Origin: Alphaproteobacteria bacterium
GTDB lineage: Bacteria > Pseudomonadota > Alphaproteobacteria > RF32 > CAG-239
NCBI GenBank assembly: GCA_015062435.1
Contig: SUUR01000008.1
Coordinates: 1 to 57,067, forward strand
DNA: 57,067 bases
Reading direction: 5' to 3'
Shown here piece by piece: positions 27,779 to 37,817 of the stretch. The notes below the pieces were generated by a model. It made no database searches. It saw only the letters and a program-made list of their open reading frames with translations, and was not told the DNA's origin. Numbering within the stretch: the first letter of the stretch is position 1; each line of letters starts with the position of its first letter. Position numbers and translations under genes: made by a program.

Positions 27779-28806
27779 TTTCTGGCTAGCTTTGCCGCTG
27801 CAGAAGATATTTGCAACAAAGTATAGCTCAATATTTCCAAACTTGGCATATTTGTTGTTTTGCAATCTTTTTCACATTTATATAACAAATCCAACACACC
27901 AAAAAGCTTATCTTTTGGCCAAATTGCCAATTGTCTTTTAAAAGCCGAAACCCGATAAAAAAGCAATTTAGGAGTAAGCTTATTAACCGCCATATCAGTT
28001 GTATCACCTTTTTCTATAAATGCCAAACATTGAAGCAACTTATTAAAATGATACACTAAAGATCGAGTTATCGCTATTGGATCTTCCCCTTCATTAATTG
28101 AACGTTGCAATGCATTTATCGTTTTTTCTGCATAACCTCCGGCAGCAAAATAACAAACATCTTCAGCCGTAGATGATGATTGATCAGCTATTGAAACTTT
28201 AATATCATCTAAGGTAACATTTTTTCTGTCCCCCAGAAAAGTTATTAATTTATCAATTTCGCCTAAATTGGTTTTCCTGTCAGCAGATAATCTGGAACAA
28301 AGCAACTGTAAAGCCTCATTATTGATAGTAATTCCGGCTTCTATAAATTTTGTTCTTGCAGTTGCAAAAATATCTTCATCTCTATCTTCATAACACGCAA
28401 TGGCAGCAAAATTATCATCTTTCTCTGCCAACGTAACCAATGATGATTTTTTATTCAATGTTGAAGAATATATCACCAACAACGTATCTGAAGTGCTGTT
28501 TTCTAATAAATTTTTAAGATGTTTGGTCAAATTATTATCAGCATCTTTTACAACAACAACCCTACGCCCACCCATCAGCGATTGACTATTGTATTCAGCA
28601 ACCAACGCACCGCTATCTGTATTTACATCTGCACCATTTAAATATGCCACACAAAACGGATCATACAAATCTTTAGAAACCGAAGAAATTAACTTTCGTA
28701 CATATTCAGCAATTAACCCTTCATTACTACCATATACCAAAAAACCTTTGATATTCGTTTCTGTTTTTTTCAAATATTTTTCAATTTGGGCAGCCTTATA
28801 AATCAA
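27775..28806 (-). CDS. holA: DNA polymerase III subunit delta
   Basis: Protein of 343 aa, the delta subunit of the clamp loader. The N-terminal fold is recognisable in FLVYGSNEGLIAEYVRKL and GGRRVVVVKDADNNLTKHLKNLL, with an ANK-type C-terminal domain. The start is a TTG with AAGGA 8 nt upstream. It is the last gene of the DUF3576–leuS–lptE–holA operon; lptE–holA is the standard pair in alphaproteobacteria. Confidence 0.9.
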   Translation of the reverse strand: MIYKAAQIEKYLKKTETNIKGFLVYGSNEGLIAEYVRKLISSVSKDLYDPFCVAYLNGADVNTDSGALVAEYNSQSLMGGRRVVVVKDADNNLTKHLKNLLENSTSDTLLVIYSSTLNKKSSLVTLAEKDDNFAAIACYEDRDEDIFATARTKFIEAGITINNEALQLLCSRLSADRKTNLGEIDKLITFLGDRKNVTLDDIKVSIADQSSSTAEDVCYFAAGGYAEKTINALQRSINEGEDPIAITRSLVYHFNKLLQCLAFIEKGDTTDMAVNKLTPKLLFYRVSAFKRQLAIWPKDKLFGVLDLLYKCEKDCKTTNMPSLEILSYTLLQISSAAAKLARN

Positions 28807-28820
28807 TTTTCATATCCTTA

Positions 28821-29351
28821 TTATTGCTTAGAATAAAAATAAGCGGCAATTCTCAAAGATATATCTTCTGCAATAATTTTTGCAGCATCATTTTCTGTTT
28901 TTTTCTGAGCCATTGTTGTAGAAAATGGATTATCCATAATATCATAACTGACAAAAGCTACACTTTTTCCTTGCAAAACTTGTTTTTTATTTTCATCAAA
29001 CATTTTATAACCGACATTATAAGCCACACGTTCATTTGTGGCAGTAATATCCCTACGCATTGCTTGCTGTACAATATTTCTGCTTATCAATGTAACTTCC
29101 AAACGATATTTGGGATTATGAGGAATACCTTTAGGAGTGAGCAAATCTAAAAGATTATTTCTCATAAGTTGCCCAAATCTATCAGCAATAGGCTCTACTT
29201 TTATCAAAGCCATATCAGCAGCAACAGATATTGTTTGTTTATTTTTTCCGTATTGCTGTCCGCCTATGCTATGTTGCATATACAATGGTTCAAAACCACA
29301 TCCGAGCAACAAAGCAAACATACTCAACATCAATATCCGTTTTTTGCACAT
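28821..29351 (-). CDS. lptE: LPS-assembly lipoprotein LptE
   Basis: Protein of 176 aa with a lipoprotein signal ending in LLLGC (Cys18), followed by GFEPLY, a hallmark of alphaproteobacterial LptE. The remainder has the expected IKVEPIADRFGQLMRNNLLDLL motif. LptE plugs the LptD barrel that inserts LPS in the outer membrane, so the organism probably makes LPS. Located between leuS and holA with short spacers. Confidence 0.87.
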   Translation of the reverse strand: MCKKRILMLSMFALLLGCGFEPLYMQHSIGGQQYGKNKQTISVAADMALIKVEPIADRFGQLMRNNLLDLLTPKGIPHNPKYRLEVTLISRNIVQQAMRRDITATNERVAYNVGYKMFDENKKQVLQGKSVAFVSYDIMDNPFSTTMAQKKTENDAAKIIAEDISLRIAAYFYSKQ

Positions 29352-29364
29352 AAAAACAATCCCT

Positions 29365-31821
29365 TTAGACTACCAAATTAACAATTTTATTGGGAACAAC
29401 AATAATTTTTTTAATTTCTTTGCCTTCTATCTGTTTAGAAACATTAGGCAGAGCCAAAGCAAGTTTTTCCACTTCTTCACGAGGTGCATCTTTAGGCATA
29501 TCCATTGTTGCTCTTACTTTTCCGCAAATTTGTACAGCATATGTCACCTTATTATCTTCTGCCAATTTGGCATTTCCCACAGGCCAACTTTCTGCCACCA
29601 CTAAAGACGAGCATCCTAAACGAGCCCACATTTCTTCAGCCAAATGAGGAGTAAACGGACACATCAATTTAATAAGATTGACATAAAGTTCCGAAGCAAT
29701 TTTATTTTTCCCTGAAAGATAGTTAACAAAAGTCATCAGAGAGGAAACTGCTGTATTAAACTTCATCTGATCAACACGCTCGGAAACTTCAAGAATACAT
29801 TTATGCATTGCTCTCAAATCATCATCACTTGGCTCAATATCAGCATATACTTTTTTGAACAAATTATATACTTTGCCCACAAAACGATATACCCCCATTA
29901 AGCTTTCTTCAGACCACATAGCCACTTGATCAAACGGACCGATAAACATTTCATACAAACGGAAAGTATCTGCTCCATATGCATCAACAATATCATCTGG
30001 GTTAATCACATTACCTCTGGACTTAGACATTTTTTCACCATTTTCAGCCAATATCATGCCGTGAGAAGTACGTTTATTATAAGGCTCTTTAGTAGAAACC
30101 AAACCGCAATCATATAAAAACTTATGCCAAAAACGTGAATACAACAGGTGTAATGTAGTATGTTCCATACCTCCATTATACCAATCAACATTCATCCAAT
30201 AATCTAAAGCCTCTTTAGAAGCAAATTCCTGATCATTATGCGGATCACAATAACGCAAAAAATACCACGAAGAACCTGCCCAATTCGGCATTGTATCTGT
30301 TTCTCTTCTGGCATGAGCCCCACATTTAGGACAAGTTGCATTTAGCCATTCGCCGGCTTTGGACAACGGTGATTCCCCTTCATCATTCGGATGATAATCA
30401 GGAACTTCTGGCAATGTTAGCGGCAATTCTGATTCGGGTATTGGTTGCCAACCGCATTTATCACAATAAACCATCGGTATAGGCTCACCCCAATATCTTT
30501 GACGAGAAAACACCCAATCACGTAATTTGAAGTTAACTTTAGAACGCCCGAAACCTTTCTCAACAGCATAATCAATAGCAGCTTTCATACCATCATCTTT
30601 GTTCATACCGTCTAAGAAAGCTGAATTGATATGAACACCATCTTCTTCCCATGCTTTTTGAGATATATCTCCACCATCTAATACTTGAATTATAGGCAAA
30701 TCAAAAACTTTTGCAAAATCATAATCTCGTTGATCATGAGCCGGCACAGCCATAATTGCACCGGTACCATATCCGGTTAATACATAATCAGATATAAACA
30801 CCGGAATTTCTGTTCCTGTAAAAGGATTTCTTGCCTTTATTCCTTTTAATTCTACACCAGTTTTAGAATCATCCATTGTTCTTTGCAGATCAGATTTTTT
30901 AGCTGTTTCCTCCACATAGGCTTTAATTTCCGCCTGATTTTCAAAACGATTCATATATTTTTGAACAAATTCATGCTCTGGAGCCAATACCATATATGTC
31001 ACACCAAAAGCTGTATCCGGTCTGGTTGTAAATACTGTTAGTTTATCTTCACCAAAAGCAAAATCAAGCTCAGCGCCTTCAGAACGCCCGATCCAGTTAA
31101 TTTGTTGAGCCTTAACCCTGTCGATAAAATCCAAATCCCCTAAATCATTAATTAATCTATCGGCATATTTAGTAATTGCAATCATCCATTGCTCTTTATT
31201 TTTACGAACCACTTCTGCTCCGCAACGTTCACAATGACCGTTTATAACTTCTTCATTTGCCAAACCGACTTTACATGAAGGACACCAATTAATTGCAATC
31301 TTATCCTTATAAGCCAATCCCTTTTCAAAAAATTTTATAAACATCCATTGAGTCCATTTATAATATTCCGGAGAAGACGTATCTATACATCTATCCCAAT
31401 CAAAACTGAAACCCAACGATTTTAACTGTTTAGTAAAATTTTCAATATTTGCTTTAGTAGATACAGCCGGATGAACACCGGTTTTGATTGCATAATTTTC
31501 TGCAGGCAATCCAAATGCGTCAAACCCCATGGGATATAACACATTAAACCCTTCCATTCTTTTTTTGCGAGAAATCACATCAAGAGCCGTATAGGAACGA
31601 GGGTGCCCCACATGTAAACCGGCACCTGACGGATAAGGAAACTCAACCAATGCATAAAACTTTTCTTTATTTTTATCAATTTCAACTTTATAAGCTTTTT
31701 CACTGTCCCAAATAGCTTGCCATTTTTTTTCTATTTTCTTAAAATTATAGCGGTCTTCCAAAGCCCACTCTTTTTGCCATTCTTCAAAACTGTTTTTTCC
31801 ATCAAATCTGCTATTATTCAT
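29365..31821 (-). CDS. leuS: Leucyl-tRNA synthetase
   Basis: Protein of 818 aa that charges tRNA-Leu. It carries the HIGH motif as HVGH in GAGLHVGHPRSYTALD, zinc-ribbon-like Cys pairs (WCPSCKVG, CERCG), an editing domain (VFTTRPDTAFGVTYMVLAPEH) and KMSKS in GEKMSKSRGNV. It is slightly shorter than the ~860 aa of E. coli LeuS. AGGAAAG precedes the start. The operon position between the DUF3576 lipoprotein and lptE is conserved in alphaproteobacteria. Confidence 0.97.
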   Translation of the reverse strand: MNNSRFDGKNSFEEWQKEWALEDRYNFKKIEKKWQAIWDSEKAYKVEIDKNKEKFYALVEFPYPSGAGLHVGHPRSYTALDVISRKKRMEGFNVLYPMGFDAFGLPAENYAIKTGVHPAVSTKANIENFTKQLKSLGFSFDWDRCIDTSSPEYYKWTQWMFIKFFEKGLAYKDKIAINWCPSCKVGLANEEVINGHCERCGAEVVRKNKEQWMIAITKYADRLINDLGDLDFIDRVKAQQINWIGRSEGAELDFAFGEDKLTVFTTRPDTAFGVTYMVLAPEHEFVQKYMNRFENQAEIKAYVEETAKKSDLQRTMDDSKTGVELKGIKARNPFTGTEIPVFISDYVLTGYGTGAIMAVPAHDQRDYDFAKVFDLPIIQVLDGGDISQKAWEEDGVHINSAFLDGMNKDDGMKAAIDYAVEKGFGRSKVNFKLRDWVFSRQRYWGEPIPMVYCDKCGWQPIPESELPLTLPEVPDYHPNDEGESPLSKAGEWLNATCPKCGAHARRETDTMPNWAGSSWYFLRYCDPHNDQEFASKEALDYWMNVDWYNGGMEHTTLHLLYSRFWHKFLYDCGLVSTKEPYNKRTSHGMILAENGEKMSKSRGNVINPDDIVDAYGADTFRLYEMFIGPFDQVAMWSEESLMGVYRFVGKVYNLFKKVYADIEPSDDDLRAMHKCILEVSERVDQMKFNTAVSSLMTFVNYLSGKNKIASELYVNLIKLMCPFTPHLAEEMWARLGCSSLVVAESWPVGNAKLAEDNKVTYAVQICGKVRATMDMPKDAPREEVEKLALALPNVSKQIEGKEIKKIIVVPNKIVNLVV

Positions 31822-31833
31822 TTTTCTTTCCTA

Positions 31834-32259
31834 TTATTCTAAGTTCAAACTTTTTCTATATAATTCACGAGCTTTATTAAAAATTATCATTTCTGTTTTT
31901 TTTGTAAGAGTTGTGTTTTTTACAACTTTTTCATTTTTTTCTTTTCGCAATCGTTCCCAAACTTCAACTTTCAAACAATCACTACTTAGTCGATTACTCA
32001 ATACCCTAACTTCTACTTTATACTCTACGGATTCTATCTTAGTCCACTCAGTTATTATTGTTCCCGATTCTTTATTAGCCACAATACCATTCATAAAACT
32101 TAATTTATCGGTAGCAGCTTCCCATAAAAATCGATTCGGCCCAAGTTGTTCCTCTTGTTTTGGTTCTTTATCCGAACTTTTCCACCAATTATACGGATTC
32201 AATTGAGCACAACCGACATTAACACACACTACAAACAACAACACAAATTTTTTCATCAT
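31834..32259 (-). CDS. DUF3576 family lipoprotein
   Basis: Protein of 141 aa with a lipobox (CVNVGC, Cys17) and a short Pro/Lys-rich linker. The domain LGPNRFLWEAATDKLSFMNGIVANKESGTIITEW is typical of DUF3576, found next to leuS in alphaproteobacteria. The function is unknown; an outer- or inner-membrane-anchored periplasmic location is inferred. First gene of the leuS operon. Adjacent ATG codons make the exact start ambiguous by one residue. Confidence 0.85.
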   Translation of the reverse strand: MMKKFVLLFVVCVNVGCAQLNPYNWWKSSDKEPKQEEQLGPNRFLWEAATDKLSFMNGIVANKESGTIITEWTKIESVEYKVEVRVLSNRLSSDCLKVEVWERLRKEKNEKVVKNTTLTKKTEMIIFNKARELYRKSLNLE

Positions 32260-32396
32260 AACTTTCTGCCTGACAATCTAAAAATTCGCATAAAAGTTAG
32301 CCTATTTTAATATATTTGACAAGACTCAATTTTTCACTCTTGTATTTCTTGTTGCTATAAAATACAATAAATCAAATACTTTTAGAAAGCATATCA

Positions 32397-33659
32397 ATGA
32401 CAACATCAAGAGAATTATCCGTATTTATACTGCAAGATATCTTAGAAAACAAAGTTTTTGCTTCAGAAGCAAAGAATAAACACTTGCCCAAAGACTATCA
32501 GGAAACGGCATTTGTTAACATGTTGCTTCAAACCGGACTGAGGCACTTAGTATACATAAAATCAGTTATCAAGAATTATGCGCAAAAAAAATTTCCGCAA
32601 AACGCACGAGTTGCGCATTATTCTTTGATACTGGGAACTGCTGAACTTTTATATATGAACACCCCAAATTATGCGGTTATAAACTCTTATGTAGACATCA
32701 CCAAAAAACACACCAACAAATATATTGCCGGTTTTACCAATGCCGTATTGCGAAAAATTGCCACAGAAAAAGATCGTTTTAAATCAGAGGATACCGGTAT
32801 TTTTTTTCCGCCTGAATTTCGCAAATTATTGTCCTCATCATACAACAAAAAAACTATCAATTTTATTGAACAGGCTTCCATTAAAGAACCGTTTCTCGAT
32901 ATTAGCACTATTACAGATTTCAACCTTCCTCAATCCACAATCTTACCTTTAGGCGGATTACGCCTTAAAAACAATGGTAATATAACCCAAATTGAAGGAT
33001 ATCAACAAGGATTATGGTGGGTTCAGGATTTTTCATCTGCTTTTGCCGTAAACACTCTAAACAACATCAAAGATAAAAGAGTTTTGGACCTATGTGCCGC
33101 ACCTGGTGGCAAAACCGCACAACTTATTGCAAAAGGAGCTAAAGTTACAGCCTTAGATATATCAGAGGAACGCCTTAAACGTTTAACCGAAAATTTATCT
33201 CGTTTAAATCTTCATACAGAAGCCACCATTTGCGCAGATGCAACCGACTGGCTCACTAACTATCATGGAGAACCTTTTGATATTATTTTATTAGATGCTC
33301 CTTGCTCAGCAACCGGTACTTTACGCCGTCACCCGGAACTAGTACACATCAAAAAAAGCTCAGATGTAGAAACTGTACTGCCTATCCAAAAGCAACTTCT
33401 GGAACAATCTGCCAATACTCTCAAAAAAGGTGGTTTACTTATTTATTGCACATGTTCCCTTTCCAAACAAGAAGGAGAGCAACAAATATCCTCTTTTTTA
33501 CAAAAGCACCCTGATTTTAAAACTCATCAAGTTTCCATTCCCTCAGAATTGTCCGTATTATTAACCCCTGAAGGTTGGATTCGCATTTTACCGTCTCACC
33601 TAACATCTTTGGGTGGTGCAGACGGATTTTTTATTTCAATTCTTGATAAGGTAAACTAA
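32397..33659 (+). CDS. RsmB-family 16S rRNA m5C methyltransferase
   Basis: Protein of 420 aa. An N-terminal NusB-like helical domain (about 1-130) precedes a Rossmann m5C methyltransferase domain with motif I VLDLCAAPGGKTAQL and the two catalytic cysteines in LDAPCSATGTLRRHPE and YCTCSLSKQEGE. Enzymes of this type methylate a cytosine in 16S rRNA. It opens a long plus-strand run; the stop overlaps the next start (TAATG). Confidence 0.92.
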   Translation: MTTSRELSVFILQDILENKVFASEAKNKHLPKDYQETAFVNMLLQTGLRHLVYIKSVIKNYAQKKFPQNARVAHYSLILGTAELLYMNTPNYAVINSYVDITKKHTNKYIAGFTNAVLRKIATEKDRFKSEDTGIFFPPEFRKLLSSSYNKKTINFIEQASIKEPFLDISTITDFNLPQSTILPLGGLRLKNNGNITQIEGYQQGLWWVQDFSSAFAVNTLNNIKDKRVLDLCAAPGGKTAQLIAKGAKVTALDISEERLKRLTENLSRLNLHTEATICADATDWLTNYHGEPFDIILLDAPCSATGTLRRHPELVHIKKSSDVETVLPIQKQLLEQSANTLKKGGLLIYCTCSLSKQEGEQQISSFLQKHPDFKTHQVSIPSELSVLLTPEGWIRILPSHLTSLGGADGFFISILDKVN

Positions 33660-34585
33660 TGCTATTTAACAAAACTGAAACTCAAACTAACATCTCTCAA
33701 CGTATCGCCATTTTAGGCGCATCTGCACTTAGCCTATACATGGCAAGCATTTTAAAAACTTTAGGACATCAAGTAGAAGTAATTTGCCCACCCAAAGAAG
33801 CTGAAGAACTAAATGCCACAGATATTATAATCAAGAATACTCGCAAAATTCAAAACTTACGACAAAACCTTAATTTTTCTCATGAAATTACATTTTCTCC
33901 TGACGTTTTTATAATTGCATCGGACTTTTCTGTTTTAAGAAGAGATTTACTTTTATTATCACCATCAAAACTTAAAGAAAGCCTTATTATTAATCTCACA
34001 CCGTCCTTTCCGCAAACATTAATCTCAGATATCTTAAAGCTCCCGATAATTAACGCATTTTACTTTGGATGGTTATCACAACACAAAAACACGATAACAT
34101 CTCTCAACAAAACTCCCAAGATCTCATTTTCTTCTCCTCCCAAAGAAACAGCGGAACTTGATACCATAAAAAACACTTTTGCATCATCTTTTTTAAATAT
34201 TGATTTTCCGACAAATGAGGGAGATACATATTGGAACTGGCTTGCCTCAAATGCTTTAGTTTATTTTTTTGAAACCATTTCTGAAAAAAACATATCTTCA
34301 CAAATCAAAAATTCAACATTCAAACAAGATACAGATAATTTTTTAAAAGAAATTTCATCTTTAGCCGCTATGGTTAACGCATCTATCAACAAAAACAACT
34401 TTTTAACCTCAATTTACGCTATTGATGAACTGATTTACTTTTCTCCCAAACAAGATAGAAACACCCGACTGATTTTGCAAGATAGATTTGTATCTCTTTT
34501 ATTCTCCGGTACCAATTCTGATTCCGGCAGATATCCGTTTTTGCATAACTTGATCAAACAAATCAACAACAAACTTATAGTATAA
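33659..34585 (+). CDS. Divergent ketopantoate-reductase/6-PGDH-like Rossmann protein
   Basis: Protein of 308 aa. The N-terminus (RIAILGASALSLYMASILKTLGHQVEVI) has the strand-loop-helix-strand of an NAD(P)-binding fold, but the glycine motif is GASALS rather than GxGxxG. DVFIIASDF near residue 83 corresponds to the dinucleotide-fold edge, and the rest is helical. The overall shape recalls ApbA/PanE reductases, but no catalytic Lys motif is obvious, so it may be a degenerate or non-catalytic member. Translationally coupled to the rsmB-like gene by TAATG. Confidence 0.5.
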   Translation: MLFNKTETQTNISQRIAILGASALSLYMASILKTLGHQVEVICPPKEAEELNATDIIIKNTRKIQNLRQNLNFSHEITFSPDVFIIASDFSVLRRDLLLLSPSKLKESLIINLTPSFPQTLISDILKLPIINAFYFGWLSQHKNTITSLNKTPKISFSSPPKETAELDTIKNTFASSFLNIDFPTNEGDTYWNWLASNALVYFFETISEKNISSQIKNSTFKQDTDNFLKEISSLAAMVNASINKNNFLTSIYAIDELIYFSPKQDRNTRLILQDRFVSLLFSGTNSDSGRYPFLHNLIKQINNKLIV

Positions 34586-34664
34586 CCGCATAAACTAACT
34601 TGCAGTAATCATCAATCCGTTTATAATACATTAAAAGAAATAAATATCCGGAGCATAATTAATT

Positions 34665-35717
34665 ATGGAATTGCAATATATTTTTTCCATATTAGGAGCC
34701 ATAATAAGCTTTTTTTCCACAGAGCTGCTTCTGCGCATATTCAATCGAAAACACCAACATATTGCAGAACATACCATCTGCTCAATAGCCTTAATCTCTG
34801 GAATTATTTGTATATTTTTCTTTAATATTGCAACAGATTCCATATCGGAGCTATCTTTATTTCAATATCTTTTACCACTTATCAGCGCCACAGTTTTCAT
34901 GCTGATTCCGACTTCAAAATTCAAATTGTTTTCTCGGATTTTAATAATTTATTCTATTACTCTTTGTATAATTTTCTTACTTAAACCGCTTTTATTTCCG
35001 CAATTGCCTAAATCTATAAATTACCTGATAATTTCCGCCATTTGGAGTTTTATAACTTTAAGTCTTAGATGCATCAACATTATTGCCGGACAAATCTCAC
35101 TATCGGTAACAATTTTCGGCTTAGGATTATTTATTTTTTACTTTCTTGGCGGATTGCCTTTTGCCATCGGATTTTCAGCTTTATGTACCGGAGCATCATC
35201 TTTATCATTTTATTTAAAAAACAGAATATCTCCAACAGTGAAACTTTCTGAACAAGGAGCTGATAGTTTAGGTTTCCTGATTGGCGGATTTGTAATTTTA
35301 ACCATACCGGAACAAAGTTTCCCTGCGACTGCGATTTTATTATTTTTCCCTTTTTGTGAAATAATTTTTGCTTTAATCCAAAGTTTACCTTTCTTTAATC
35401 ATGGCAACAAATTACGAGAAAATACCGCTTGTTTCAAAGCCTGTTCCACAGGCCTTAACTGTGAAATCATAGATCGAATTTATTTTAAAATTATGATTAT
35501 GACTCTCTTTTTCGGATGCTTTCAATTATACGCTCCGGCATCATATTCTTTATGGCCGATATGTTTAGTTATAGTCATCTGGCAACAATATCGAATAATT
35601 CATTGGTCAACTCTGTCATCGGGCATTAATGACACCAACCAAAAGTTTGTTAGCAATCTTAACAAACAGATAACTTCGCTCAAAGAAAACTTTAAACAAA
35701 CGGATAAAAAACGCTAA
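34665..35717 (+). CDS. Degenerate MraY/WecA-like multi-pass membrane protein
   Basis: Protein of 350 aa with about ten hydrophobic segments. Residues ~170-215 align by eye with the region of MraY/WecA phosphosugar transferases ending in FxGDxGSxxLGF, but here the stretch reads KLSEQGADSLGFLIGG, so the catalytic Asp position is altered. The DDxxD and HxHH-type motifs are not evident. It may be a structural or pseudo-enzyme relative. The next gene starts at its stop (TAATG). The family call is tentative. Confidence 0.5.
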   Translation: MELQYIFSILGAIISFFSTELLLRIFNRKHQHIAEHTICSIALISGIICIFFFNIATDSISELSLFQYLLPLISATVFMLIPTSKFKLFSRILIIYSITLCIIFLLKPLLFPQLPKSINYLIISAIWSFITLSLRCINIIAGQISLSVTIFGLGLFIFYFLGGLPFAIGFSALCTGASSLSFYLKNRISPTVKLSEQGADSLGFLIGGFVILTIPEQSFPATAILLFFPFCEIIFALIQSLPFFNHGNKLRENTACFKACSTGLNCEIIDRIYFKIMIMTLFFGCFQLYAPASYSLWPICLVIVIWQQYRIIHWSTLSSGINDTNQKFVSNLNKQITSLKENFKQTDKKR

Positions 35718-37078
35718 TGTTACTGGAAAAACTTAAAAATATTTTTCTTCAACCACGTCCGTTAAATCCGGAAGACATATCTCCGGAAGAAGCCCTTTTA
35801 ATAAACTTCAAGGTGGTTATTGTTGAATTTGCAGATAATGTAGAATCTTCCGGCGGAGAAAAACTAACTTCAGCATTAAAATCTTGCGAAGGAATTTCTG
35901 CTTATTATTTTGATCAGCCGTTTGATAAAACATTTTTAAATCTAGAAAGTCGAACATTATTCGATTTAGTAGATAAAGGACAAAACATCTTAGATAAAAG
36001 CGGAGCAGATGTACTTATTTGGGGAAAAAAAGAAAGCGATAAAATACGCATAAACTTTCAAACTCCTTTTCAATATGAAAATTCCGGAGACAGTTTCTCA
36101 ACATTATTAGATAGCCTATACCTTCCTTCATCAATATTTGAAAACAGTGCTCCCTTTCCCACTTCATTGTTAAACTTACTGTATGGAGCAATCATCAGTT
36201 CACTTAATCTTACAGATAAAACTCGTCAAATTCAAAAACGCTATTTATTAAAAAAGATAATAAAAAAACTATCAACCGACAATTCCGCAAAATCTTTATC
36301 AATTGAATATATTCCTTTTGTAATGAATTTTTTAGGATTAATATATCTTAATTTTTGCGGAAATTCTCCTCAAGAAAAAGATCTCAAGATTGTAAAAAAC
36401 TTGTTAGAAACAGCTCTTGCACATAGCAATCAGCTTAACAACCCGATCCATTTGGGAAATATTTATCATCATATCGGACAAATGTATTACTTGGCCGCCA
36501 CTCACATTGCCAGAAAACCGATAAACTCATATCGTAACGCCATAAGCAATTATCGTCTTGCTCAAAAATATTTAAGCAAATATAATTATCCGTATGATTA
36601 CGGTCTTATCTCTTACAAATTATCAGAACTTTTTTATAATTATTGGCGCCAAAAAGAAGATCTTCAAGCTCTTCGAGATGCAGTTTTTCATCTCAGAGAA
36701 TCAGAACGAACATTTACTTATGCGCTTTTTCCGGATTTTTGGGCACAAATACAAGGACGTTTAGGATATCTGTTGACTTTACTCAGCAATGCAGCCATTA
36801 GTAATGAAATTGCAGATTTAGCCATTGCCGCATACAAAAACCAACAAAAAATTGTCACTGAGAACAGAGATCCTGTATTATGGGCAGAAATTCAGGAAAA
36901 AATCGGCGACATATATCTCAGACAAGGGAAAAAAGAAGCTCGAAAGGAATTTTTTGAAGAAGCTTTGGAATATTTTCACGATGCACTTTATATCTTTGAA
37001 AACATGAACAAAACAACAGATATCCAGCGCCTCACCGCCAGCATAAAAAAAACAACAACTTTAATAAGTTATCATTAA
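35717..37078 (+). CDS. TPR protein with a TolB-like N-terminal domain
   Basis: Protein of 453 aa with no signal peptide. Residues ~28-115 (NFKVVIVEFADN… ILDKSGADVLIWGKKESDKIRINF) resemble the small alpha/beta domain found in TolB-like N-terminal regions. From ~190 onward it is helical with TPR-like repeats (LGNIYHHIGQMYYLAA; AEIQEKIGDIYLRQGKKEARKEFFEEALEYFHDAL). The function is unknown. Coupled by TAATG to the MraY-like gene and followed by rph. Confidence 0.65.
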   Translation: MLLEKLKNIFLQPRPLNPEDISPEEALLINFKVVIVEFADNVESSGGEKLTSALKSCEGISAYYFDQPFDKTFLNLESRTLFDLVDKGQNILDKSGADVLIWGKKESDKIRINFQTPFQYENSGDSFSTLLDSLYLPSSIFENSAPFPTSLLNLLYGAIISSLNLTDKTRQIQKRYLLKKIIKKLSTDNSAKSLSIEYIPFVMNFLGLIYLNFCGNSPQEKDLKIVKNLLETALAHSNQLNNPIHLGNIYHHIGQMYYLAATHIARKPINSYRNAISNYRLAQKYLSKYNYPYDYGLISYKLSELFYNYWRQKEDLQALRDAVFHLRESERTFTYALFPDFWAQIQGRLGYLLTLLSNAAISNEIADLAIAAYKNQQKIVTENRDPVLWAEIQEKIGDIYLRQGKKEARKEFFEEALEYFHDALYIFENMNKTTDIQRLTASIKKTTTLISYH

Positions 37079-37103
37079 CCGATAAATAAATAGGATAATA
37101 CCG

Positions 37104-37817
37104 ATGCGATACAATAATCGTCCCAATAATGCACTAAGAAACATTGAACTTATTCCCAACTTCAACCCTTATGCCGAAGGTTCTTGTTTGGTAAAATACG
37201 GCAATACTCATGTTATTTGTACTGCCAGTATTGAAGAAAAAGTTCCTTCATGGTTAAAAGGCCAAAATCAAGGTTGGATAACCGCAGAATATTCCATGTT
37301 GCCTCGTTCTGCACAAGTAAGAATCCCTCGAGAAAGCAAAAAACCTTCTGGCCGCACTCAAGAAATACAACGTTTGATCGGACGTTCTCTGCGTTCAGTT
37401 GTAGACTTAACCCAATTAAAAGATATTTCAATTTGCATAGATTGTGATGTTATCCAAGCAGATGGCGGAACCCGTGTAGCCTCAATCACCGGAGGTTTTG
37501 TTGCTTTATATCAGGCAATAGAGTTACTGGTTTCTCAAAAACGCTTAAAAACAAACCCGATAAAAGAATTTGTTGCCGCAGTATCATGTGATATATACAA
37601 CGGAGAAGCTATTTTAGACGTTGATTATCAAGAAGATTCCAACTCACAAGTAGATATGAATTTTGTGATGACAGAAAGCGGTAAACTTGTAGAAATACAG
37701 GGAACTGCAGAAGGAGCTCCATTTGATGAAACTCAGTTTCAACAAATGCTTAATTTGGGAAAAGAAGGTATCAAACAAATAATCTCCATTCAAAAACAAG
37801 CCTTAGGACAAAAATAA
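37104..37817 (+). CDS. rph: Ribonuclease PH
   Basis: Protein of 237 aa, full length. The 3' exoribonuclease signatures are GSCLVKYGNTHVICTAS, WITAEYSMLPRSAQVR, GRTQEIQRLIGRSLRSVVD and CDVIQADGGTRVASITGG. The enzyme trims tRNA 3' ends using phosphate. AGGA lies upstream of the start. rdgB follows directly with no spacer, a common pairing in alphaproteobacteria. Confidence 0.97.
   Translation: MRYNNRPNNALRNIELIPNFNPYAEGSCLVKYGNTHVICTASIEEKVPSWLKGQNQGWITAEYSMLPRSAQVRIPRESKKPSGRTQEIQRLIGRSLRSVVDLTQLKDISICIDCDVIQADGGTRVASITGGFVALYQAIELLVSQKRLKTNPIKEFVAAVSCDIYNGEAILDVDYQEDSNSQVDMNFVMTESGKLVEIQGTAEGAPFDETQFQQMLNLGKEGIKQIISIQKQALGQK

Noticed and set aside
28796..28819. Possible 1-nt frameshift at the holA start (ATG AAA ATT GAT then stop)
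   Set aside because: The in-frame TTG at 28806 has AAGGA at 8-nt spacing, while the ATG at 28813 would be almost in contact with it. The TTG start explains the gene without a frameshift.
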